DNA from: Plantago ovata | Lineage: Eukaryota > Streptophyta > Magnoliopsida > Lamiales > Plantaginaceae | Direction: 5' to 3' | DNA: 64,000 nt | NCBI GenBank assembly: GCA_028274465.1 | Contig: CM051456.1 | Span: 48,165,011 to 48,229,010 of the forward strand | Shown here: in pieces, positions 45,601-55,222 of the stretch | How positions within the stretch are numbered: the first letter of the stretch is position 1 | How the letters are laid out: each line of letters begins with the position of its first letter | Position numbers and translations under genes: made by a program | The notes under the pieces: generated by a model | Told to the model about the DNA's origin: nothing | Databases searched by the model: none | What the model saw: the letters and a program-made list of their open reading frames with translations, nothing else

Positions 45601-46287
45601 TTAGGAAAAACCCAAATTGTCCAACAATGGAATGGAAATAATATTTCTGACAATGGATGGAACAAAATAAACGTTATCAAGTTCCAAACATTGTCCTGAA
45701 GGTAAATCTATCTTGCAGCGTCCAACGCGTTTGGCTTCAACTAGATTGTTGTTCCCAACACCCAAGTCGATTTCACCTTGCTTGACTAGCCTGTGTTCAA
45801 TGGCCCCTTGCACATTATTATAAATGTGCGAGCCACAAGTTGTATCTAATACCCAACCATTGGAGTCAAAAGTAGTCATGTTCATTTCTATAACAAACAT
45901 ACCTGAGCTAGAAGCCGACGGCTTCTTAGCTTGATCTGCCCTTAGCTTAGGGCAATCTTTCTTCCAACGTCCTTTCTGCTTACAGAAATGACATTCATCT
46001 GTGCGTACCGTTCCGCTTCTCTTGAACTTCCTTTTCTGGTTCAGACGCTTAGGCTTATCACTCGAAGTGTTAGCCTTGGCTCCCGACTTTCCCTTACCCT
46101 TAGCACCTTTGTTTCTCGGGTTTCGGTTAGACGGTTGCCCAACAAACATGATCGAATTTTCCTTCTTAGGAAGAGTTTGATCATATGTCTTCAGCAGATT
46201 ATGGAGTTCGGGCAGTGTTACGTCCTTCGCATTCATGGTGGTTAAGGATGAACTGCGAATACGAACTCGGCAATGATTGAAGGACAA
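45601..46287 (-). pseudogene. End of gag and protease of H
   Basis: 228 open codons. They contain a basic gag tail (RNPRNKGAKGKGKSG), a zinc knuckle CHFCKQKGRWKKDC in which Arg replaces the usual His of CX2CX4HX4C, and the protease motif WVLDTTCGSHIYNN with Thr in place of the active-site Gly. Both altered residues sit at otherwise near-invariant positions. The frame is otherwise clean, so the changes look like substitutions in a once functional protein. Confidence 0.88.
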
Positions 46288-46290
46288 AGA

Positions 46291-46735
46291 TCACCATGAT
46301 CTTATTCTCATCTTGAGAACATGTTCAGACATGTTCCCTCCTTCATTGAGCTTGCATCCGTGTATCTCTTTGATCAAATCAAATTCAACACTTCTAGCTG
46401 TCGTCTCCAAGACCGACTCAAGATGCTTTAGCATCTCATACGACAACATGCTATCATGTTGTCTCTGCAGCTCATTGCTCATTGCTGCCAGCATAATACA
46501 CTACGCGGATCTAGCATCCTCATGATGCTTATCAGACCTTGCCTTGTTGGCTTGATTCCAAATCAGCAACTAAATCGGCAGTCTGATTCTCGGGACAAAC
46601 GGGATTAGCCTCGTCCAAGACGTACTCAATCCTTTCGTACCTCAGCACCAAACATATATTCCTGATCCAATCTAGGAAGTTTGGTTCGGTCAAAATTTGC
46701 TTCTCTAAGACAGCACGGAGCGAGATTCTCGCCAT
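46291..46735 (-). pseudogene. gag (capsid part) of H
   Basis: ATG at 46733-46735 (MARISLRAVLEKQ). The first piece has LTEPNFLDWIRNICLVL and continues to about 46532. The second (46494-46291) has MSNELQRQHDSMLSYEMLKHL, then EFDLIKEIHGCKLNEGGNMSEHVLKM, matching the copia gag fold (UBN2/Retrotran_gag type). Frameshifts separate the pieces from each other and from the knuckle part at 46287. It would form the particle that packages element RNA. The start fits: it is the first ATG of the recognisable gag, far downstream of the primer site. Confidence 0.82.
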
Positions 46736-47289
46736 TTCGGTTTCCAGGAGAAATAATATAGAACGAAAACAATAAATCAACTATTGAAATATTATTTCTA
46801 AATACACAGTCAACATAACTAAACAACAAGGTCCTTTAGCTGTTTAGCTCCCACTATTCCCACAACAAACATACGGGTAATGTCCAACAAGTTACCGTAG
46901 TGGCCAAGATCCAAATCCATACTATGCTATACTCCAACGGGGGCTGGTCGCATAGCATAATATGACCAGTAGGACTAGTTAGACTATCCAATTGCGTCAC
47001 GCAACTCTTGGTTGTTAAATATAATTTAACCCGATGCCCTACATATTGTACCTATCGAGGTCGCTAGATACAATATGCAGTAAGTCATAACCACAGGCTT
47101 ACTCTAATCCGACGATTACTGCGAGTCTGTAGGACGAGGTCGCCAATACAAGAAAACGCAATGAAAGTTCAGAATTAAAGCACCCTATGGAAAGCATCTC
47201 AGAAATACACATAATATTTATATATTTCTGTACTTATATTGGTTGGGACTTGTCTCTTGAGGGTTGTTATCAGTCTTCTACAAACAAAT

Positions 47290-47441
47290 AAGGGCGCCGC
47301 CTACCCATCATGCATGAACGGTCTACCGTAATGGATGCCGCCTATCCATTCTAGTTCTAAACGCGGTCAAGCACATAATGGGTGCCGCCTACCCATACAT
47401 AAATATGTGGTCCAACATATAAGAGGGCGCCGCCTACCCTC
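47290..47441 (-). repeat. Array of four hairpins with a conserved loop (H leader)
   Basis: On the sense (minus) strand each unit is a 6-base stem around the loop AGGCGGC: 47290-47308, 47331-47349, 47378-47396 and 47423-47441. Stem arms are ATGGGT/GCCCTT, ATGGAT/ATCCAT, ATGGGT/ACCCAT and GAGGGT/GCCCTC. Changes in one arm are mostly matched in the other, including U-G wobbles possible only on the sense strand. Each is followed on the plus strand by GGTC after 10-17 bases. Spacing is 40-47 bp. Confidence 0.85.
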
Positions 47442-47945
47442 GCATGCATAGCGGTCGAACGGAATGTAAAATACTTGGTATTTAATCATGCATTGTCAAA
47501 CAATAGCATATCGAGCATACGAAACAAATAGTAGCCTATGTGGATGAAAAATGACTTCATAATTTCATTATGAAAATTATAATCCCATACTTATAATCTC
47601 TATGAAATAATTGAAAATTTAGACTAGATTGAATAATTGAAAACTCTATTGACCAAGTAGCAATTTTCGAAAACTCGAAGGACTTAATTGTAATTTTAAA
47701 AACCTCGGAGGTGTTAAATCTAAAATTCAAAAGTAGAAGGACTAATTTGCAATAAACAATAAATTGATAAATTACAAATAAGTCCTTTAACTTTATACTA
47801 ATTAAATTTAACCCCTCTAGTTTAAAACAATTACAATTAAATCATATTTATATTCCAAATATAAAATTCAATTCTCAAAACTTTCAAAAATTCAATTTTG
47901 GGTCCAACCCGAAAATATATATAATTTTTTTTTTTTTTTTTGAAA

Positions 47946-48302
47946 ACGTGGGACGGGACCTAGTCCCGCCCCTCGGTGCCCGCGGCACGCGGGTACCGGC
48001 GCCGCGGACCCGGGCGACCGGCGCCCGCAGCACACGGGCACCGGTGCCTCGGGTGCAGGCGCCCGGCGCCTGCGTCCGCAGGCCCCCGGGTACCTGCGTC
48101 CCGCAGGTACCCGGGTGCCCGCGGCACACGGGCGCCTAGCGCCCGTGCCGCGGGCACACGGCGCCTGCGGTGCCGCAGGCGCCCGAGCGCCCCAGGCGCA
48201 CGGGCACTGCGGCCGCAGGCGCAGGCGCGGGTGCCTGCGGGAAGAGCGCCCGTGCCGCGGGCACGGCGCCCAGGCCCGCCTGCGTCACGCATGCGGCCCG
48301 GT
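47946..48302 (-). repeat. GC-rich palindromic island (H leader)
   Basis: About 357 bp, by eye around 80% G+C, in AT-rich surroundings. It is built from interleaved short words such as GCCCGCGGCAC, GGGTACC, CAGGCGCC and their complements. Long open frames on both strands (Arg/Ala/Pro/Gly only) are a by-product of composition. Confidence 0.85.
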
Positions 48303-48463
48303 TAATATATATATTTAATTTTTTTTTTTTTTAAATAATAAAAATTCTAAATTTATATAAAAAACAAAACTTTTGAAAATCGAATTTATCATAGAATCAA
48401 TTGCATCCACATATCTACAAAATCATACAATATATATACGTATATACGTAATCAATTAACCTC

Positions 48464-48475
48464 GCTCTGATACCA
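48464..48475 (-). promoter_or_regulatory. Primer binding site, initiator-Met tRNA (H)
   Basis: The minus strand reads TGGTATCAGAGC one base inside the 5' LTR. It is the classic Ty1/copia primer site, complementary to the 3' end of initiator tRNA-Met. Confidence 0.93.
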
Positions 48476-48476
48476 C

Positions 48477-50565
48477 TGTAAGAAAATATGGTCAGAGTTA
48501 CCCCTAGGGTACGCAGAGGAATTTCAAAAATTTTCTTAACATACAGGTTAATTGATTATGTATATGCCGTATATATTTAAACACGTCAATTAGAAGACTA
48601 ACCTTACTTCCAAAGCAGCTTCCAAGTCTTCGTAATAATCCAGTGTATCTTCTCCTTCGTCGAAGTTGGAGATATCTGCAATACTTTGATTATCTGCAAG
48701 ACAATAAAAGTTAGTTTCCAGCTCCTAGAACCTCAACCTTGGTATCCACGGATGAACAGCCTATCAGAAAGAATGCTAGGATATTCTTTGTGTGACCAAG
48801 AAGATGGGGCGGCGATTCCTCCGGCAGGTGGCGCGCGCGTGGGTGGCTAAGAGGAGGGGAGAGTTTTTTTTTTTATTTTCTCTAAGAAAACTGGGTAGAA
48901 TGACTGTCAAAGTCTATGTCAAAAAAAACTCTCTAATAGTCTACTATATATAGTAGTCTATAGAAGCCTAAAGCATAAGCAATTAGACTTCGTAAAGGAA
49001 TAAGAATCTAATTCTTATCGCACAAGGAAACCAATATCAAGTCTAGATTCATTCCCAATCAAATTAAAACTCAATCAGGAAAATCTAACTTATCCCTTGG
49101 ACTTCTAATAGAGGAAGGAGTCGAACTCCTTCCCCTCATCCATCACTGCGCGCGCGCGCGCTCTCCCAGGGACAGTAGGTGGGTCCCGATTTTGGGACCC
49201 ACTTATAGTTCTAAGGCAATTCAAACTCCAAGTAGATTTTGCTATGTGCATATGTTAATTCTAAATTAACATATCCTTTTTAATCAAACCTCCATTATAT
49301 TTCCAAAATAAAATCTTTAATTGTATTTACATAAAATACAATTAATTAGTCAATTCAATTAATAATTCCAAATCATTAATTGAGCCACCAAATATTATAA
49401 TTAATTCCAAATCAATTATAATCCATCAATCACAATTAATTCCAAATTAATTGCGATTCCATCTTCAAGGATATTTTGATAGACTGAATCACCACATAGT
49501 GTGACCCATAGGGCCTCATCGTATTAAGCAAGTCCTAGACTAGGCAACATGGAATTCCTAGACGGTTCCATTTGCAATATTAATACGTGAGGACGTTTGA
49601 GAGGTTTCTCAAAGCTAACCCTTTCGTTGCGAAGCCTGTTGCGCTCAACGCGGCGATGGTAACGTCCCTTCATCTGACTTGCTCGAATGTATCTAGGATC
49701 GATGAAGTGTCTATCCCAATAATACATCCTCGGGCGTCTTCAGTGAGTTGCATGGTGAATCCAATATCTATTATGACCATCATAATAATATTGATACGCT
49801 GGCCAGCGGTTTTACCATCACAACTATGAACGACTATGAGCAGTGTTCTCCTGTGCTACACTTGAGAGATGAATCGTTCACAGAATCACTTATCACCCCC
49901 ATTTGTATGTAGCCATAATCCTGGATCGTGTCTTAGGTCAGCTGCTTATTCAGAGCTGACATCGACGGGTCCACCAAGGATATGGGGCAACAAATGTGAT
50001 GATAAAGTCCTGTAAGTACAAAGGACGAATGACATCACTTCGACAACTCACCGGTTCCCATAGACACGTCGGTGTAGATTATACATCAATGGGAGTGTCC
50101 GGTGGGTACTTCCATTGTTCGATAAAGCTTCTTCGAACAACTATGCGCAGTTATGGGAACGTTCCTTGATTGTCCAACAATCCGTTCCGTGGCCGTGGGA
50201 TCGGCTCACACTTGCTCCAACAAGTATAACCTCCACGCATACTAGTCTTGTCAGGTTCATTCAGACCCCCACAACCGAGATGAACCACGACTAGGGAGAG
50301 TTTGGGATAGATGATAACTCACATAGCTCCCACTAACTGTGTGATCGGTCATCTATCCGAGGGGACATGTTAAATATCAATACAGACAGTAATAAAGATA
50401 TGACATGCTGCAGCCTGGTGTAATATAAATATGAAAGCGATACTCAATAGTAAAATGCAACAAACATATATTATATTACGTTGACCTGTGTAATAGTACA
50501 TATATGTCCTCTATAAGGGCACCATGCCCTTAGTAAGGACTGTCTCTAGGACATATACACTATCA
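48477..50565 (-). repeat. 5' LTR of H (2,089 bp)
   Basis: Same length and ends as the 3' LTR. It differs at about 14 positions plus two homopolymer indels counted by eye, so the insertion is young. It carries the promoter (palindromic TATA region near 48942-48957) and the 67-codon ORF (49524-49727). Confidence 0.95.
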
Positions 50566-50570
50566 ACTAT

Positions 50571-50786
50571 CACCAATCTCCATTATCTGCTAGAAACCCC
50601 TTTGCTATCTGTTTGCTGTTTTTTTATATTCTAAATTAGATTTGATAAAGCTAGTTATAGTCCTGAGAGAACGACACTCGAGTCATTCTACTGCTACACT
50701 ACGGTTTTCGTTGTAGTAGTGGATTGCCTTTGGCTTAATACAAATATTATTTGACTGAACCGGAACCGACAAATTCGCGTTCATCA
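50571..50786 (+). repeat. 3' LTR of E, second part
   Basis: After the target duplication ACTAT the E LTR resumes (CACCAATCTCC) and ends GCGTTCATCA at 50786. D continues immediately. Confidence 0.9.
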
Positions 50787-50975
50787 TGCCTCCTTATGGA
50801 TAAACCGCGACGTTGTTGCAAAAGCCCATGGCTTGAACGCACCTCTAACGAGATCACTCTCCTTGACATGGTTGTAATCGATCCGTCTCCAATACTTCAT
50901 CGTAGCCAAACGGGAGTGCTCCTCTCCCTTTTTGGCATGGTTCCTACAAACATCAATTAGTACCTCGTATGACAC
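50787..50975 (-). pseudogene. Second ORF of D, first part
   Basis: Minus-strand frame homologous to E's ORF near 32644: CRNHAKKGEEHSR, a short insertion, then KESDLVRGAFKPWAFATT. It breaks off where E is inserted. The splice acceptor and TACTAAT-type branch motif upstream are kept. No known domain. Confidence 0.45.
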
Positions 50976-52103
50976 AAAACAGACTTATGCATATGCAAAT
51001 GTAACAGTGGAACACACGAGTAATAACATCAACAATCGAACTCCTCAAATCCTCCATGTCTAATCTAGCTACTAACATGCAACACACCAAAACAACTTCG
51101 ACATATCACATTATGCTCGTGCTAGACAACCAATAGCCTTAAATCATAAGGCTCAATTCATACCATAGTAGCGAAAATTCTAGCATCATAAATCCTCAAA
51201 CTCATCAATTATGCATTCAACCATTATGTCCATCATTATCACATCAGTAAATACAATCATATGTACGGAATGGAAGAAAAAGATACATTGCATAACAAGA
51301 TATAGACATCTAGTAGAAAAATTCTCAAACCAACAAACCAAGCATAATTGAACATGCAATTGATAGTGAATAACGTTTCTAATCACACAAACAACCAACC
51401 CATACATCATACAAGCCTAATCGAAGCATAAATCAGAAAACCCCCAAATTTGAAAAATTAGGGTTCATGTGAAGATACCTCAGATCTGAAAAACGAATGC
51501 ACTAGAGTGAAAGTTGTTCGGATGAAAAGAAAGAGCACGTAATGGACTTCGATTGAAGCTAAAGAACACAAAATTTGATGGAATATTGAAAGTTTTATGA
51601 AGGATTGAAGAATTTTCGATTTTTTCGGATTTTTTGGAGTAGGAGAGTGAAAAGGAGGAGAAAATGAGGAAAAATGGGAAGTCTCCCGTTTTTTATCCTC
51701 AGATGGTGTGGGGCGAACCGTCCCGTGTGTGGGGCGACTCGCCCCGTGCGGAGCGACTCGCTCCACATGTGGGGCGAATCGCCCCCCACGTCCAGAGAGC
51801 GCGAGCACTCTGGACATGGGGGGCGATTCGCCCCCCACCTTCAGAGGTAGGGAGACGAATGTTTTCGAAAAAACTCAGTTTTTAATCCCCGAAAACCATT
51901 TTACTCATAAAACCACTCGAAAAAGTTCACTCAAACATAGGCATAAGCACAAACAACACACAGACGAACAAATTCACATATGAAAAGAAAATTGTTCAAT
52001 GTATGAATGCATGCATTAAAGCGGTAAAAAAGCGATAAAAACTCCGAGTTGCCTCCTGGATAGCGCCATTGTTTATAGTCTTTGACTCGACTCCTTCTTG
52101 CGC
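50976..52103 (-). other. Leader/intron-like region of D
   Basis: Matches E 31623-32675 in reverse: AT-rich intron-like DNA, TTAGGGTT near 51460 (AACCCTAA on the sense strand), the GAAAATGAGGAAAAATGGGAAG segment and the palindrome cluster (51707-51840). No gene. Confidence 0.75.
51707..51840 (-). repeat. Internal GC palindrome cluster (D)
   Basis: At least five modules, for example GGGGCGACTCGCCCC, GGAGCGACTCGCTCC and GGGGCGAATCGCCCC, in about 130 bp. E has one and R1 three at the same place. GGAGCGACTCGCTCC keeps a perfect palindrome although two bases differ in each arm from the others. Confidence 0.88.
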
Positions 52104-53207
52104 CTAGCTCTTCTTCTTGAGGGTACTAGACTTCCCCTTCATGAATCTTCTCCTCATGCCACGAACCTGTGAATAAGAATGAACATAGACAACAAGACCA
52201 AAGTAGTTAATGATGTGAGAAGCATCGAAGTGATTATGTGGATCAGATATGGCTCGCAACACATGTCGCTTGCCATCCACGTCAATGGTGCAAGTCCTTC
52301 GGTAGATGTCTATCACGGAGCGTAGTTTAGTCAAGAACGTTCGCCCTAAGAGAACAACATCCCCCATCCCAGGTGTAGACACCGGCATAACTACAAAATT
52401 AGTGTACACAGAAGCTTCACCAATCTTAACCAATACATTCTTCACAACGCCTTCGGGTCTCACAAAGGATCCATCCGTCAATTGCACAATAGCCTTATGC
52501 TCAGATAGTTTTCCAAGGCTACTCTTCTCAAACACATTCATTGGGAGCACATTAGAGTAAGATCCCGTATCTAGTGTAGCACGAACATCTTCAAGTTCAC
52601 CAACCCGATCTTAACATCGAAACTTTGAGGGATTGGCTCGGGATCCTCTTTCTCCTCTTCACTCTCATCAGAACCAAGGTCCTTCTCTTCTTCCTTGGCT
52701 AGTGGGGGTTTTTCATCTTTGCAATGCTCACACTTAGCAACCTTCTTGATGGTGATTTCAACAGGTAGATCACCCACCAAGGTAATGGACATCAACTTCT
52801 CAGTGTTGCTAGGCAGCTTCCCTTGCTCCCTACTTGCTCCTCGGTCAATCAACTCTTGCATCTTTTGATGGGCAAGCCTAGTGCTCTCTTCCAATCGATC
52901 AAGCCTCGCCCTAGTCTTCTTAGAATCTTCTTCATAACGCTTAAGAAAACTTTGGGTGTGATCAACCATCTTCTGCAAGTTCTCCATCAGTAGAGCTGTC
53001 TTGGACTTCGGTTGCTCTTTCAGAGCGGGATTTTCGCAGTGATCATTACCATAGTTAAGCCTACTACGGTCTTGGTTAGGGCCATAAGTTTGGCTAGCCG
53101 GTGCGTATCCTTGATTGTTCCGGAATCCTTTTCTCCAAAATCCACGTCGAGGATTCCTACCATCTTGTCCGTAGCTAGCTTCTTGAGTACCAAATTCAGT
53201 AGCAAAG
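52104..53207 (-). pseudogene. gag-protease of D, C-terminal part
   Basis: Piece 52987-52571 has the MENLQKMVDHTQSF helix, the acidic linker and the start of the protease (SFDVKIG). A frameshift at about 52600 moves the DTG and SYSN region to another frame, continued by 52550-52104 (LPMNVFEKS, then VQLTDGSF, and a basic end). The part from 52988 to 53207 corresponds to the Gly/Asn-rich linker. The SIRE insertion removes everything before it. Divergence from R1 and E is higher than between those two. Confidence 0.8.
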
Positions 53208-53604
53208 TGTTGGTCCCTTTAAACAACAAGAAAAGACTAGAGGGGGGGGGGTGAATAGTCTCCTCAAACTTTCGTCGTTTAAAAACTTTCTCAGCAAGTG
53301 CTTATTACTTTTCAGTAATGAGTTTGTTGATACTTAACTTTCTCAGCAAGCCTTAGTTACTTTTCAGTAACTAGTTTTGCTGATACTTAAAATCAGAGAG
53401 CGGAAGTCTTTGATACAATAAGTGCTTTGTCAGTAAGTGATAGTTTCAGCAAGTGAAGTGACTGACTGTGTACAGATAAATATGCTTTGCTGAAAACTAA
53501 GTACAGTAAGTAAATCACACAAACACTTTTTATAGTGGTATCTGGGTATCTGAGAGTGGCGTAATCTCTCAACTAATCCACTCTGTCCTTTTAGGACTGA
53601 ATCC
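53208..53604 (-). repeat. F1: SIRE-type LTR fragment, first part
   Basis: Starts TGTTGGTCCC inside D's gag. It has a run of ten G (53242-53251) and an imperfect duplication of about 55 bp containing CTCAGCAAG and TTTTCAGTAA (53282-53390). It is homologous to the left part of 57485-59055. G is inserted after TGAATCC; the piece 57459-57484 continues F1 until F2 interrupts it. Confidence 0.82.
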
Positions 53605-54894
53605 TGATGAATGTGTATTTTACACTTTCATTTAGGTCTTTTTCACCTATTTTAGCTATCATCTATGTTAATTTAGCTATATTTTAGTGCATTTTATTAG
53701 AATAGTGTCACGTTTCCCTTTAGTTTTTATTTTACAGGTTTTGGTTGAAAAACGAGGATTTCAGGGCAATTATATTGAAGTTGACAAGGAATTGGTGTTC
53801 CAGAAGCCTAATTGGAGTATCTGAAGGTTTCCGGATAGGATTTGAAGTCTAGGGGTCGAATCTGGAAATTAGAAGGCCACTAGAAGTCAGAAACCGAGTC
53901 CGAAAAGGGGAAGAAATCCAAAAACGCGTCGAAAACGCGCAAAATCCTGAAATTTACTCCCGGGCGAATCGCCCGGGACGTGGGGCGAATCGCCCCACAC
54001 CAGGCGACTCGCCCGCTGTGTGGGGCCCTTCGCCCCACACAAATTCGAACACTATATATAGTTGCTCAGTTTTTCTCCGAATTTCATACCTTTCCAGACC
54101 TATTCTCTCACCTTTCTCTGTAGTTTTAGGTAGCAACTTCCCAGAGCCTGTTCTGGGGGTTTATAGCTTAGGAGATACTTTTTCATAGCAGTTTGGAGCT
54201 TCTAAGATCGCGATTCTTCGGAGACTGACAACCTTCGGTAACATTGTATCTTACAGTTTTTCTACTTATTTTTATATATCTTTCAATATGTTTTCTTCTA
54301 TGATTTCTGTTGATTGCATGACAACTATGAGTAGCTAAACTTCTCGTTGGTGATAGTATGTGAATTCTTAGCGAAGGGTTGATAATTATGCTAATGGCTA
54401 TATCGCGCATTATACTCCGTGTTATTGCTTTATTTCTTTGATCTAGCGGAATCTATATCTTCGTATGTTGATTAATTATTGCACACAATTGGACAATAGT
54501 CTTGACCTATCAGAATCTATATCTTCGTAGTGTTCAATAATTACGGAACACAATTGGACAATAGTGTTTGACCTATAAGAATCTATATCTTCGTAGTGTT
54601 TGATAATTACAATAGGAAAATTCATTGATCAAAGATCTCCATGCAAGACCGAGGAATTTACGCATGATTATTAACCCGTTATGCTTTGAAGGACCATACT
54701 ATCACCAATCTCCATTATATGTTAGAAAAACCTTTGCTATATCGTCTGCTGTTTTTATATTCTAAATTAGATTTGATAAAGCTAGTTATAGTCCTTAGAG
54801 ATCGACACTCGATTCGTTGTAGTTGTGAATTGCCTTTGGCTAAATAACAAATTTATTTGATTCGCGTTGGAACACGACACCAGCGCGTTCATCA
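53605..54894 (+). repeat. 5' LTR of G
   Basis: TGATGAATG to GCGTTCATCA. Palindrome cluster 53958-54035 (CCCGGGCGAATCGCCCGGG, GGGGCGAATCGCCCC and others), TATA box 54053-54061, and about three tandem copies of a roughly 75-bp unit with ATCTTCGTAGTG (54443-54615). It lacks about 25 bp near 54810 that the 3' LTR keeps. Confidence 0.92.
54053..54061 (+). promoter_or_regulatory. LTR TATA box (G)
   Basis: TATATATAG lies 18 bases after the last palindrome module. Confidence 0.7.
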
Positions 54895-54897
54895 AAT

Positions 54898-54915
54898 TGG
54901 CGCCGCTGCCGGGGA
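54898..54915 (+). promoter_or_regulatory. Primer binding site, tRNA-Asp type (G)
   Basis: TGGCGCCGCTGCCGGGGA, three bases after the LTR; one base differs from the tRNA-Asp complement seen in R1 and E. Confidence 0.88.
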
Positions 54916-55222
54916 CTATACTCCTTTTTTCTGTTTAATTTGTTTATATTTTCAGCATTCGGTTCCCTACAGAAGAACAGGCTCTGGGGGTTTGCTCTCA
55001 GGAAATCTCACTTTCTTACCCTATTTCTTCCCCCCTATCTTCTTCATAAAATTCATCTAATCTGATCTCGGTTACCTTACGTGCTTGCGCTCTCGTAGTT
55101 CTCGGTTACATTGTGTTTGTTTGCACTCTTTATGCTTTTCTTTGCAAGTTTTTGTTTTTCTTTTGTGGATTCTGCTCCTTGGTTTCTTGTTTCCTCATGT
55201 GCAGAAACTAGTTATATGAAGG

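Larger units (their letters stand above)
43703..46074. repeat. Right copy of 2.37-kb duplication starting at the gap
   Basis: Begins CCCATAGCATGG right after the N run, matching 41228. The first 450 bases carry many indels; beyond about 44130 it agrees closely with the left copy. Confidence 0.85.
46736..48463 (-). other. Long untranslated leader of H
   Basis: About 1.7 kb between primer site and gag without a credible gene. It is mostly AT-rich, but holds a four-hairpin array (47290-47441) and a very GC-rich palindromic island (47946-48302) bordered by T runs of 17 (47925-47941) and 14 (48319-48332). The parts 46736-47289 and 47442-47924 show nothing I can name. Confidence 0.8.
38014..50565 (-). 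mobile_element. Element H: complete Ty1/copia retrotransposon (-)
   Basis: Two 2,089-bp LTRs (38014-40102, 48477-50565) bound the element and a perfect target duplication ACTAT (38009-38013, 50566-50570) flanks it. On the minus strand: 5' LTR, initiator-Met primer site, long leader, gag, protease, integrase, reverse transcriptase and RNase H, polypurine tract, 3' LTR. That gene order is diagnostic of Ty1/copia. The LTRs differ by about 14 substitutions counted by eye, yet the coding region has many stops and frameshifts. An assembly gap with duplicated flanks inflates it by about 2.5 kb. Confidence 0.95.
20522..50786 (+). mobile_element. Element E: Athila-like retrotransposon locus with tandem array and nested insertions
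   Basis: The 5' LTR starts at 20522 and the split 3' LTR ends at 50786. Flanks TTCCT (20517-20521) and TGCCT (50787-50791) match at four of five bases and fit a decayed target duplication in D. Inside: three tandem 2.5-kb deletion-derivative units, a gag-protease gene, a leader with a plausible intron, two small ORFs, a 3' noncoding region with a solo copia LTR, and a 3' LTR split by the complete copia element H. Without the array and the insertions its length would be about 8 kb. No reverse transcriptase belongs to E itself. Confidence 0.85.
50787..53207 (-). mobile_element. Element D, 5' half (Athila-like, -)
   Basis: Continuation of 17111-20521 across E: start of the second ORF, leader with palindrome cluster, and the C-terminal part of gag-protease. 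The gag is cut at 53207 by a SIRE-type LTR. The expected target duplication is CAAAG (53203-53207). The remaining gag start and 5' LTR of D would lie beyond the right edge. Confidence 0.82.

Noticed and set aside
47948-48318. Long open frames on both strands in the GC island (Arg/Ala/Pro/Gly proteins)
   Set aside because: High G+C removes stop codons; the composition is extreme and all frames are open, so no coding signal exists.
47923-48332. Host CpG island or promoter
   Set aside because: It lies within the leader of H between its primer site and gag, with no gene nearby.
48464-48475. A tRNA gene
   Set aside because: Only the 12-base complement of a tRNA 3' end is present, one base from an LTR, which is a primer site. 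No cloverleaf was seen here or at the tRNA-Asp sites.
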